DNA of 64,000 nt from Symbiodinium kawagutii (taxonomy: Eukaryota; Sar; Dinophyceae; Suessiales; Symbiodiniaceae): the NCBI GenBank assembly GCA_009767595.1, contig VSDK01011727.1, positions 36,790 through 100,789 on the forward strand, read 5' to 3'. The notes under the pieces are model-generated. The model was given only the letters and a program-made list of their open reading frames with translations. It was not told the DNA's origin and searched no databases. A program made the translations under genes and the position numbers. Of the stretch, positions 9,891 through 18,630 are shown in pieces. Every line of letters begins with the position of its first letter. Within the stretch, counting starts at the first letter, position 1.

Positions 9891-10440
9891 TCCACAGAGT
9901 CCTCATGGAGGAGTAGATGTCTTCAAGCTTGTAGGTCTTTGTCACTGATTTCACTGTCGCCACATCAGAAGGTTCCAAGCCCACATAGTGGTGCAAGAGG
10001 AACCAACCAAAGATCTCCGAAGGCACTTGTCCTGCTTTCATCTCAGTCAGAGCTTTGGAGATGTCTCTGATGTAATTGTCATGGCGCAGTTCATAATCGC
10101 TCCAAGATTCTCCATCTTTCCGACGGACTTCCGACTGACGGAAGTAGGTGGAGAGGGCATCACCGATCATGTCAACCTTGAGCTTGCCACGCTTGGTTTC
10201 CAAAAAGTCAAGCAGGTAGGTAACTCCTGTGGCACTTTTCAATTGACCCCTGTCGATGTCAAGGCAGGAATCCCATGCCTTGGACGTCAAATTGCGAACA
10301 AGACGAGGGCCAAGCTTTTCCAAGTCATCCTTAGAGGTGCCATCAGATTCCAGTTCCACCTGAAGACGATAGGTAGGCCATAAAGCCCAATCACCATTCC
10401 ACATTGGCAGTTTGGGGTTGACGTTCCCTTCCGAAGACAT
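9823..10440 (-). CDS. gag: Copia Gag, N-terminal part
   Basis: A 205-codon frame starts with ATG 70 bases inside the 5' LTR. It reads MSSEGNVNPKLPMWNGDWAL, with the aromatic WNG/W.L start and helical body of copia Gag (UBN2/retrotran_gag type), for example LLDFLETKRGKLKVDMIGDA and YFRQSEVRRKDGESWSDYEL. Gag forms the virus-like particle. The frame overlaps the next one (9890 down) by about 68 bases. The Gag reading moves from one frame to the other near 9860, which could be a decay frameshift or a programmed one. Since other parts of the element are broken, decay is the simpler reading. Confidence 0.85.
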   Translation of the reverse strand: MSSEGNVNPKLPMWNGDWALWPTYRLQVELESDGTSKDDLEKLGPRLVRNLTSKAWDSCLDIDRGQLKSATGVTYLLDFLETKRGKLKVDMIGDALSTYFRQSEVRRKDGESWSDYELRHDNYIRDISKALTEMKAGQVPSEIFGWFLLHHYVGLEPSDVATVKSVTKTYKLEDIYSSMRTLWSGDALPVKDAERKQGQRSSDDE

Positions 10441-10493
10441 TGAATCAGAATGGATTTTGCAGCACTGTAGCTCGAGCGGGCTGGTCCGATCGA

Positions 10494-10510
10494 CGCAGCT
10501 CCGCTACCAG
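10494..10510 (-). promoter_or_regulatory. Primer-binding site, initiator-Met tRNA type
   Basis: Directly inside the 5' LTR, the minus strand reads C then TGGTAGCGGAGCTG. TGGTAGC.GAG is close to the usual complement of the initiator methionine tRNA 3' end (TGG plus acceptor stem), the common primer for copia elements. The match to the host tRNA cannot be confirmed from this window. Confidence 0.6.
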
Positions 10511-10727
10511 TGTTAAAACTGGTCGGAGGTATACCCGAAAGATAGGGACAGAAGTGGTGTGGTGTGAAAGCTTGCAGTGCAAGAGACAGCAAAGCGACCA
10601 CTCTTTATTGCTCGCAGAGATCGCACTACCATAAAGCAAAGCTGGCCCGTGAATGACAGGGCCAAAATGCCTTTGGAACACTTGATTGAACTAACCTGAC
10701 ATCAACTGCTCATGGATCAAGTTTTCA
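10511..10727 (-). repeat. 5' LTR of the copia element
   Basis: 217 bases, about 98% identical to 3354-3565. It carries a 5-base tandem unit (GTGGTGTGGTGTG) that the other LTR has once less. Confidence 0.95.
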
Positions 10728-13692
10728 GGTCCCAGCTACACATGGCTGTGGGTTTTAAGCAACGAATTTCATGGGGGATAAGTTCACCAAGAATTTCATA
10801 GGGAAAAGAATGCTCAATGACATGGGAATGAAGGGTACAGGGTGAACTGACCCACTGCCAAGAGAATAGAATGAAAAAGGGGGAAAGAAGGAAGAAAAGA
10901 AGGGAAAAAAAGGAAGGAGACAAAGAGAAGGGACTTAGAAGGACGGACTGACATGGAGGGACTCAGAAGGAGGGACTTGGAAGGGGACTCAGAAGGGGAC
11001 TTTGGGTTTGACCAGTTTGGATAGTAGTGACTATGGCTAATTAAGGAATGCTAATTAGAGCTGACGTCCTAAACAAGTGAAGGGTGCATGGGCAAACAAA
11101 GTAGAGATTAGTTTGCCGCGATTCGATCAATTGCTCGTACATGACCCATGTGATTTTTGGGGTAGCAAATTTGGTTGATTGCTTTGGCAGTTGTCGACCA
11201 AATACCAGTGACGCGTGATGAGACTTGATGAGATGTGTCTAGCTACGTTTAGATTGCAGCGATACCCCAAGAAATGTTCTGCAAAATGATGTGTCTGCAG
11301 GTTTCAGGTCTCAGTTCAATCCGAAATCTTCACTCCAAGGCCTCTTCCAACCAGATGAGACGGAGAGACCGACTGCTGATGACGCCAACTGGCACGGCAT
11401 TTGGGGTGGCCAGTGGCCAGTGTCAAAAGAAACTCAGACAATATTAGTATGGGACGTCCTCACATCTATCCACCCTGGCAGTTTCATTTTGACATCACTA
11501 CGTTACTGTGATGCAAAACTTCACTCTTCATTTTTCGGTGAAGGAATCTGGGTGATTCAGTGTGTATCAAGCTGCCAACATTCATATCATTTGGCAGAAT
11601 GTTGTCGTATTTGACATCCTGTTTTAACGGAAGTTGTTGAATTTCTACTAACAACTGTGAATCATTTGTCTAATTGATGGGTTTACCCTGATTCTAAATC
11701 TCATTTGCCACTTCCACGTGCACACGCACGTACGCAATCACAAAGACACTTGTGGCGCCGCCTCTGCAACTGCAGTGACCAGAAGCTCAGCGCGTAATAT
11801 TCTACTGCTCTCGAGCCCATCAACAGGAACCAGAAGGGAACCACTAGAACCAGATGTGTCATTCAAACGTCACACGAATATCCTTGCAGTTCGGGCTGAA
11901 GAAAGAAATTGACTCATGGGCACTTTGGCCAATCGGTTGACAAAATACATGCTAGAAGTCTAGGGTATTTGTAGCGCTTGTGAGGTGTGTAGGGCATCAT
12001 CTGATATTTCAATCACTTCAATCAGCTCGTTTTGAGATGACAAGCAGGAAAGTCAGTGGTTTCTAAGCTTTGTATTGCTTTCTGAAGCTTTTACAGTTTT
12101 GAAGATGACAAGCAGGAAAGTCGCTGGGAATTGCAACTCCTGGGAGAACCGAATCGGAACTCAGTGACCAGAATTTATCCAGGAACACCCGGGGGGGGGG
12201 AGATTTGTCAGTTACTGAGAGATAGAAACCTTCCTGTTCCTTTCAGAGACAGAAATTGTAGACGGGAGGAAGATTTCCAATCACCTTGACCTAGAAAGTT
12301 GCAGGGAATGTGTATGAAAGATACTGTTGCCTGTCAGGACTTTTTTCCGGACACTACCATTGTAAACATAGCAGACTGTGTAGCATTTGCAGCTGGTTCC
12401 AAATGGACGCACGCGGATCGCCAGATCGGAGCATAGAATGGGGGGGCATCGCTTGATGCTAGCGAATCACATGGAGCAAACAGCTAAAATGGCGTTGGTG
12501 AAGCCAAACCGACTGACAAGGTGGCGGAGCGTTGACCATATTGGCAGAGAATGGTATTCGAAGCTTCCACTTTGAATGATGTTACATCTTAGATATTTTT
12601 TGATTTATATATCTTTGAATGTTGTTATTTGTTTTCAATCGATTTTCATTGGGCGAGTTGCTGCGAAGATCAGCGGATGGTCACGTGCCACAGCGTCAGT
12701 AGCAAGTTGCAGGGCAGGCAACAGGAGGTTATAAGAGCACCTGAAGCACAGATCCATGAATCATAAGATCAAAACGCCCGACACATTGAGCACACTTCAT
12801 GAGTTGAGACGGCATGAAGAATGACCCCTGAATTCCTCAGAATTCCTGTGAGTTCCAAAGCTTTTCCTGAAATAGCCAGCTACTCAATGTTTTTCTCCGC
12901 AGGAAGGGTTGCTGTGCCCGGAAAGTAGAAAGAAAAGGCAGGACCTCAAATTCAAGGCGTAATTGTTTATTTCAGGAGGTCGTATCCTGCTCAATCTTGG
13001 AGAAACCCACACACTCAGTATACTCAGTAGAGTGGTGGTTTGTAGTCAGACCTACCCTGCAGCCATTTGCAGCCTTTGTTCCATCAGTCTGCTTCGTTCA
13101 AGAAGGTGTCCCGTTTCACAACAAAGAAAAGTGTTGCTTGCCGGGTGAGAACATGAAATCTGGAGCTGCAGCTCAGCACGACCCCGAATTATTTGGACTT
13201 CAGGTTGTAGACTTGCTCCACGAGTTGTCGAATTTTGTGTTGAAAATGATTGAACATGTGTGAATTGTGTGCAAGAAGCAGGGTTTTACAATACCGCCGG
13301 TTTGCTGCATGTGCGATTCCTGCCTGGTGCAGCTGTCTTTGCGTCCAGTCGCATGTAAAACCTAAGATCATCACATGAAAATATTGCTTACGTGTATGCG
13401 CGTAGATCATTCAGATAGATTGTATGTAGATACGTATATGGATTGACAGTTAAGTGCTAAATGTTCATTCCATTGTAACCATAAGTTTTTCGAAACAAAG
13501 TATTTTTTTTGCATACCCCAGTGTCTGGAACTATCGTGGCCAGCAAGTTCCCTCATCGAAGTCCGTGCCGTGGGCTATGTCCACCGTGAGATACTGCCTC
13601 ATTTCTAATTGTTCAGAGCCGTTTCAGCTCACCACTCCTCTTTACCTCGCCTACTGAAACCTTGCGTAGGGTTTGGATGCAGGAGTTTTGGA
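10728..13692. other. Non-coding stretch
   Basis: I see no convincing gene. It contains a purine-rich run (about 10870-11010, AAGAAGGAAGAAAAG and GGGACTCAGAAGG-type repeats), a repeated AGATGACAAGCAGGAAAGTC (about 12036-12055 and 12104-12123) and a run of 10 G at about 12191. The open frames here are short and lack recognisable motifs. Confidence 0.5.
10744..10859. mobile_element. Possible diverged copy of a small inverted-repeat element
   Basis: It starts GGCTGTGGGTT and ends ACTGACCCACTGCC, an imperfect inverted repeat like those at 49492-49589 and 54534-54650. The inside shares AATTTCATGG and GGGTACAGGG with those copies. No clear target duplication is visible, so it is an older or doubtful member. 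Confidence 0.35.
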
Positions 13693-13956
13693 ATGCCTGT
13701 GAGCCTTTTTGATCGATTTCATGTCCTTCTCGTTGCGAGCCTGCTGTTATCATCTACAGCTACGCAGGCTACGCAAAGCTGCGCTGGCACTGAAGAGGGG
13801 TGCGCAGGTTCCAAAGACAATTTTTTTTTGCAGCTTGCGATTCAGCTAGAGGAATCGCTGGAAGAGGAAACGCAAAAGTTGGCCTCTCTTTTGCTTCGGG
13901 TGCGGAAGGACCGCGACCAAAGGTTTCAAGCGTTAGATGTCAGCCCACGGAACTGA
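13693..13956 (+). CDS. Possible small secreted protein or first exon
   Basis: An ATG at 13693 opens an 87-codon frame. It starts MPVSLFDRFHVLLVASLLLS, a basic/hydrophobic signal-peptide pattern, followed by TATQA with a likely cleavage site. The mature part is Cys-poor, begins SCAGTEEGCAGSKD, then forms an amphipathic, probably coiled-coil helix (LAIQLEESLEEETQKLASLL). An upstream ATG at 13609 would extend it by 28 residues, but that would place the hydrophobic segment too far in. It could be a first exon whose frame ends by chance in the intron. No family recognised. Confidence 0.35.
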   Translation: MPVSLFDRFHVLLVASLLLSSTATQATQSCAGTEEGCAGSKDNFFLQLAIQLEESLEEETQKLASLLLRVRKDRDQRFQALDVSPRN

Positions 13957-14691
13957 TATGATCAACCGATAGTATTATAGTAGTTGACGTTTGGTCATTG
14001 ATGGTTCTGAACAGAGGTTCTCAATCTTGTAAACTGGGTTAAGGAACTTAGTGCATGCAATACACCGTCATCATCCACTACGAATCAACTGCTTGATTCA
14101 CGACCATTCTCCTGCCAAACGTGCGTTTTTCCACATTCTGAGTATGAATCTTAGGGTCGTGGGAGCAGCCTTTCTGCTCGTTACGCTGGAACTTCCAGCC
14201 TTCCACCTGGTCCATGCTACCTTGCTGAGTATTTTTCCCGCATGCAACCAGCAAGCTCGTCAAGTTCCATGTGCTACTTAACACTCCTTGCTACCACCCA
14301 CTTCCTTTTGCTTCCTACTTGCTACTTTCTTGGTTGATTTCCTGATCGCTAAATCCTGTCTACCTGATTATATTCCCACGTGCCACTACCTTTACGATTA
14401 CAAGGATGATCCTATGAATGTTCTGAATCGGGTCTTGAGAGGTCTTGAACGAAAAAGCTGAACTTCTTCGTTCTGCAACACAGTTTTCTGTTTGATGGAA
14501 TGCTTCAAAGGATTGCGGGGGAGGAGATGAGAAGACTACGGTCTAATCGCATATTAAGCATCGTTTTTTTCGTTGCAAGGGTAGGTTTGGTTACTGTCAA
14601 TGAAATGAATTATTCATACCAAATGAACAAGTAGGTCCAGCCAAAAAGACCAATATTTTGGCGGAAAACAAAAAACATGTTTTTATATTAC
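13957..14691. other. Non-coding stretch before the first YR element
   Basis: No gene or repeat recognised. Short open frames near 14051-14284 occur on both strands and look random. Confidence 0.5.
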
Positions 14692-14738
14692 TTTAGAACC
14701 ACACAGTGGTGAGAAACAAGTAGCAAGGGTTGGAATGT

Positions 14739-14758
14739 CCGGCCATTTTGGCTTCAAG
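14739..14758 (+). promoter_or_regulatory. Dinoflagellate spliced-leader-like sequence in A1
   Basis: CCGGCCATTTTGGCTTCAAG resembles the dinoflagellate spliced leader, whose 3' part is GCCATTTTGGCTCAAG, with one extra T and a two-base gap near the 5' side. It lies 10 bases before the ORF1 ATG, exactly where a trans-spliced leader would sit on the mRNA. A second copy is at 21996-22015. Confidence 0.7.
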
Positions 14759-14779
14759 GTGACTTTAGATGGTCACCTT
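14756..14779 (+). promoter_or_regulatory. Candidate recombinase core site
   Basis: Perfect 8-base inverted arms AAGGTGAC and GTCACCTT flank an 8-base spacer TTTAGATG. Tyrosine recombinase targets commonly have this arm-spacer-arm form. A2 has the same at 22013-22036. The second YR element keeps TGAC, an 8-base spacer and GTCA at the equivalent place. Confidence 0.5.
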
Positions 14780-16304
14780 TTCAGATGCCACTTTAAGGTG
14801 GTTAGGAACACCGGAGGGCGCGATGAGCCTTCTGGGGTCATGGGCCGATGCCGCTGCGACCACACAAGTGCACGAGGTGTTGGCCCAGTTTGGAGTTGGC
14901 AGAGGCCTATGGCAAGCGGTGATTGATGCCATTGGAGATCCAGGAGAAGATGTTCGGCTGGTTGCTGCGTTGCCAAGGGTGGCCTTGATCCAGGGCATCA
15001 ACGAGGCCACCATGGGACCGGACATTGCTTTGACCCCGATTCAGGCTACTCAGGTGGGGCTAGTGTGGCGCCAATGTAGACGCATCACTGCAGCTCGAGC
15101 AGGGGTAGCAGAACAAGACTATGAGGACATCGATCCATGGTCTGAGCCGACTACGGGAAGAGGAACAGCTTCAGCCGGGCCACCAACTGGAGCGTCGACC
15201 ACAACGTCTTCGGGAGTCAAGGAACGAGTTTTGAAGATGAGCACACTGGTGGATCAGCAGGACGATTCGGAACTGCTCCCACCGTCCAACGTGCAGGTGA
15301 ACCACTGGATGCAGAACTTTGTTGCCATCATGGGTGCAATGCCTGATCCTGCGGAAGAGCCGACACCAGCACAGGTAGCAGCGTTAGCAAAGCGAACCAT
15401 CACCAATGATGGAGCGCCATACGTCGACTTCGCCGTGTGGATGCCCTTCGAAAGGCGAACGGGGAAAACACAGAAGTTCCGGACGGTGTTTCCACTCGGA
15501 GATGGATCCTATATGACAAAGGAGCTGCCGGGCCCGAGTAATCATCAAGCTTGGACTTCGTCATGGAGAGTGTTCAAAACAGCAGCCCTGATGTTAGGGC
15601 TGTGCAACCTGGCAGGATTGCTGTCCTACGAGCGCTTCATCGAGAGGCTGGTGGTGCAGTGGCCTTCATGCTGGGGCCTGATTTGTCAGGCAGAAGACAA
15701 GGCCAGAGCTGAAGGCTGGGAGAGATTGAGGAGGAAGGTACAGACCTTAGCTTCGGTAGGAAGGCAAACCCCTTTGGACTGGGATCCCAACTACCCGTGG
15801 TACTGCATCATCCCCCTGATGACGCAAGAGGCAGAGTTTTGGAACGAGAACGTGCGCCACCCAGCTGCAGCATGGTTGGCCTCGGGACAGAAGGGCCGAC
15901 CAGTGGTAGCTTCTGAAGCGGCAGTCATGGCCAACTTCCCTGGAGGATCCGATTTGGTGGAGCCGGCGACCGATGACAGGCAAGTGAAACGGTTGCAGGT
16001 GAACAAGGCCAAGCGAGATTCCAAACGGAAGCGAATCGCAGAAGATCGAGAAGAACTGAGGCGGTTGAGATCTTCGGCAACAACTTCAGTGGAGTCGAAG
16101 CCAGCGGGAGGCAAAGCAAAAGGCAAAGGGAAGAGCAAAGACCAAAGCGGTAAACCTATATGCTTTTCGTGGAGTTCGGCTACTGGGGTATGCGGAAAGC
16201 AACCACCTGGTGCAGAATGTTTGTGTACAATCAAAAGGGTCCACAAGTGCAGGATCTGTCTTTCTCCGAGCCACCGGGAGCCGGATTGCCCGTCGAAGGA
16301 GTGA
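14769..16304 (+). CDS. YR element 1 ORF1, Gag-like with zinc knuckle
   Basis: 511 codons, with the ATG inside repeat A1. The N-terminal part (VHEVLAQFGVGRGLWQAVID, then GDPGEDVRLVAALPRVALIQ and LTPIQATQVGLVWRQCR) aligns by eye with ORF1 of the second element (LTAALGDPARVREVALIPR, LTPVEKARVESLRRVCN). The middle holds a Trp-rich conserved block (VDFAVWMPFERRTGK, then LPGPSNHQAWTSSWRVFK). The C-terminus is Lys/Arg-rich, then Cys-rich, ending in a proper CCHC knuckle CRICLSPSHREPDC (C..C....H....C). This is the expected nucleic-acid-binding capsid protein. It appears unbroken. Confidence 0.88.
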   Translation: MVTFSDATLRWLGTPEGAMSLLGSWADAAATTQVHEVLAQFGVGRGLWQAVIDAIGDPGEDVRLVAALPRVALIQGINEATMGPDIALTPIQATQVGLVWRQCRRITAARAGVAEQDYEDIDPWSEPTTGRGTASAGPPTGASTTTSSGVKERVLKMSTLVDQQDDSELLPPSNVQVNHWMQNFVAIMGAMPDPAEEPTPAQVAALAKRTITNDGAPYVDFAVWMPFERRTGKTQKFRTVFPLGDGSYMTKELPGPSNHQAWTSSWRVFKTAALMLGLCNLAGLLSYERFIERLVVQWPSCWGLICQAEDKARAEGWERLRRKVQTLASVGRQTPLDWDPNYPWYCIIPLMTQEAEFWNENVRHPAAAWLASGQKGRPVVASEAAVMANFPGGSDLVEPATDDRQVKRLQVNKAKRDSKRKRIAEDREELRRLRSSATTSVESKPAGGKAKGKGKSKDQSGKPICFSWSSATGVCGKQPPGAECLCTIKRVHKCRICLSPSHREPDCPSKE

Positions 16305-16678
16305 TCCGTGAGTCCCTGGGAAAAGTGGTTGGGGTAGGGCGGATCGTGTGTGGATGGTGAGATATTGGGTAGATATAGGAAAGTAACTAAGAGATAAGGG
16401 GGGGGTTTCTTCACCGCATGTTTGAGCTTTAAGGGGAGTGGCCGTTGCAGCTAACAAGCTCGAACATGGCCTCCAGTCCCGCATAGGAGGGGAAGGGGTG
16501 AGGAACACCCCAGAGAGAGCCATGGAGCGGAGTCGGCGGTGGAAGCGGCGAGGAACTTGCTGTGGCCGAAGCGAGTTCAGGAAGCTTTGGAAAAGTCCGC
16601 CGACTTTGGGCAGTTCCGGTTGAACAGGAAGTTCAAGTTTTTGCATCTGTTCAGTGGACCGGATGACAAGTTGGCAAG
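16305..16678 (+). other. ORF1-ORF2 junction and displaced start of the methyltransferase-like module
   Basis: The methyltransferase motif I region (KFLHLFSGPDD, about 16632-16666) lies here, in a different frame from the rest of ORF2. That frame is open back to about 16455 (reading SAVEAARNLLWPKRVQEALE). An 8-base tandem duplication AAGTTGGC (16668-16675 and 16676-16683) causes the shift. Removing one copy would join the frame to the ORF that follows. Confidence 0.75.
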
Positions 16679-18625
16679 TTGGCCTTTCACCTGAAACATG
16701 AAGCGAATAAGGCTGGAATGTCGGTGGAGGTGGAGTCCCTTGACATAAAGCAGGAGAACCCCACTGACCTGTCGGTTGCCAAGGCCTTCGACGACCTGGA
16801 GGAAAGGATCCAGCAGGGGGAGTATGATGGGACGCATAGCGGCTTCCCATGTGGGTCCTTCAGCCGGGTCAGATGGGTTCCAGGTACCAACATGCCACCA
16901 CCTGTTCGAAGCAAGGAGTTCTTGTACGGCTTGCCTACGAACACCGACAAGATGCAGGCGGAGGCGGACAGGGGAACCTTGATGGCAACGAGGTCTTTGA
17001 AGGCCATGGAGAAGCAAGTCCACTCCCAGAGAGAGAGAAAGGTCCCCGAGGTAGCGACTGTAGAAAACCCGCCAGGCTCAGCTGAAGGTGAAGAGGGGCC
17101 GGTGTGGATGCTGCCGGAAGTGAAGCAGATCATCAAGAGGACGGGGGCTGGGATGGTGGACTTCAACACCTGCTCGTACATGGCCACCACTGAGAGGTTC
17201 TTCAAGCCAGGACGATGGGCAGGACGACTTGAGGACATGCAAAGCTTGTCAAAGGTGTGCCGGTGCCCTGCATGGGTGAAGCACATCCCGGTCAAGGGGA
17301 AGGAAACCACGGTACGAGCTGGAGTTTACCCAGACGAACTTTGCAAGGCCGTGGCGATCCTGGTGATGGCAGCATGGAAGAGGACTTTGAACGTCGAGTT
17401 TTGGAGGTGGAAACTCGTGCAGAAGTCCGAGGAGCTGAACGAGTTGAGACGTACGTGGCTTGCCAACGAGGAGAAGCGCATGAGCAAGCTCTCGCACTCC
17501 AAGCAAGAGAACCGCATGGGGCACGTGGACTACAGGTACCCCATGATGGAACAACCGAAGGCGACCATTCCAATGGACCTCAACGTGGACAACATGCCCA
17601 ACGCAACGGCGGAACAGTCGAAGAAGAGGAAGAGGGAGGAAGAGAATGAAGTGTGCCTGGGGGGCATGCGCAACCCACGTGTGGCCGTGAAACGACTGTG
17701 GAGGTTAAAACAAACTGGATCTAAGATCAGGAAGGCCTGGGAGGAGTTCATCGAGGAGAACCAGGACGCACTCATCTTGGGCTACCAGTACGGCGCGAAC
17801 GAGGCCAAGTACGACGACACCCTGGCGATGCAGTGGCAGCTGAAGTTGCACATGGTACTGAAGGTCCCTTTGCAAGACGGGGTGAAGATCAAAGACAACT
17901 TGGTCTTCAAGAGCCCCCTCAACGTGGACCTGTGGAGAGCTTGGTTCAAAGAGTCACAGGACCCGGACTACCACGTGGCTGAGTGGGCGGACGAAGGGGT
18001 TCCTTTGGGGATGAACTTACCGATCCCCAGGTCAAACGGAGTCTTCCCAGCGACAGGAGAAGAATGGGAGGAGAACTTCGGTGAAGCCCCGGAACTGGAA
18101 CTACAGACGGAGACCAAGAACTACAGGAGCTTCACTGACTTCCCAGAGGACGCGGACATCGAAGTGCGGAGGTATGTGGAGGCAGGCTTCGCCAAGGTGA
18201 TGTCCTGGGATGAAGTAAAGTCCCAATTCGAAAGAGGGACAGTGAGCCGGCTCGCTCTTATCCTCAAGGAGAAACCGGAGGGAGGAGTGAAAAGGAGGGT
18301 AGTGGTTGATCTCCTCAGAAGTGGGGGAAACGGCCGCGCCGCGACACCGGAGAGGATCGTTCTCCCGAGGGTGTTGGACGTGACAACCATGGCTCGTGAG
18401 ATGGCGGCACAGGCTCCCCAAGGCACCACGGCCGAGTTCGTGATGTTCGACTTCAAGGACGCCTTCTGCCACTACCCGGTTGCGAGGCAAGAACTTGCCA
18501 ACTGCCTCGCTCCTGCAAGCAAGGATCCTCTTCAGAGCACTTCTGTTTGGATTCAAAAGTGCTCCTCTGTTGATGGGGAGGCTGAGCGCTGCGATCGGGA
18601 GAATGTGGCAGTCAATCCAACCTGA
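16679..18625 (+). CDS. YR element 1 ORF2: methyltransferase-like module and N-terminal reverse transcriptase (broken)
   Basis: Starting after the 8-base duplication, the frame gives VEVESLDIK, SGFPCGSFSRVRWVPG (16838-16861 holds the PC..FS motif), ATVENPPGSAEG (motif with Glu-Asn-Pro at 17060-17077), VDFNTCSYMATTERFFKPG and a VCRCPAWVKH block with Cys and His. This order copies the module in the other two retroelements. A Lys-rich linker (SKKRKREEENEVCLGGMRNP) follows, then reverse transcriptase: LILKEKPEGGVKRRVVVDLL and FVMFDFKDAFCHYPV (motif A). After HYPVARQEL the true reading continues in another frame (LFRALLFGFKSAPLLMGRLS, about 18525-18590), so a frameshift lies near 18485-18520. The start codon of this ORF is not clear. 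Confidence 0.85.
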   Translation: MAFHLKHEANKAGMSVEVESLDIKQENPTDLSVAKAFDDLEERIQQGEYDGTHSGFPCGSFSRVRWVPGTNMPPPVRSKEFLYGLPTNTDKMQAEADRGTLMATRSLKAMEKQVHSQRERKVPEVATVENPPGSAEGEEGPVWMLPEVKQIIKRTGAGMVDFNTCSYMATTERFFKPGRWAGRLEDMQSLSKVCRCPAWVKHIPVKGKETTVRAGVYPDELCKAVAILVMAAWKRTLNVEFWRWKLVQKSEELNELRRTWLANEEKRMSKLSHSKQENRMGHVDYRYPMMEQPKATIPMDLNVDNMPNATAEQSKKRKREEENEVCLGGMRNPRVAVKRLWRLKQTGSKIRKAWEEFIEENQDALILGYQYGANEAKYDDTLAMQWQLKLHMVLKVPLQDGVKIKDNLVFKSPLNVDLWRAWFKESQDPDYHVAEWADEGVPLGMNLPIPRSNGVFPATGEEWEENFGEAPELELQTETKNYRSFTDFPEDADIEVRRYVEAGFAKVMSWDEVKSQFERGTVSRLALILKEKPEGGVKRRVVVDLLRSGGNGRAATPERIVLPRVLDVTTMAREMAAQAPQGTTAEFVMFDFKDAFCHYPVARQELANCLAPASKDPLQSTSVWIQKCSSVDGEAERCDRENVAVNPT

Positions 18626-18630
18626 TCGCC

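Larger units (their letters stand above)
3354..10727 (-). mobile_element. Ty1/copia LTR retrotransposon with a methyltransferase-like module (defective)
   Basis: The full-length element is 7.4 kb and read on the minus strand. Both LTRs begin TG and end CA. The 5-base flanks GGTAC (3349-3353) and GGTCC (10728-10732) look like a target-site duplication with one change. Order in the element: 5' LTR, primer site, Gag, zinc knuckle, aspartic protease, methyltransferase-like module, integrase, reverse transcriptase, RNase H, polypurine tract, 3' LTR. Integrase before reverse transcriptase is the copia order. The LTRs differ by about four substitutions and one 5-bp indel in about 212 bases, so insertion was fairly recent. 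Even so, the reading frame is broken at several points (near 9860, at 8799-8801, near 8530 and at 6568-6570), so this copy should not be autonomous. Confidence 0.93.
14692..14795 (+). repeat. Terminal repeat A1 of YR element 1
   Basis: 104 bases, matching 21949-22052. It includes a spliced-leader-like sequence (14739-14758), an inverted repeat (14756-14779) and the ATG of ORF1 (14769). Confidence 0.93.

Noticed and set aside
14051-14284. Open frame with a short hydrophobic stretch (LRVVGAAFLLVTLELPAF)
   Set aside because: The opposite strand is open over the same span and no family or context support exists.
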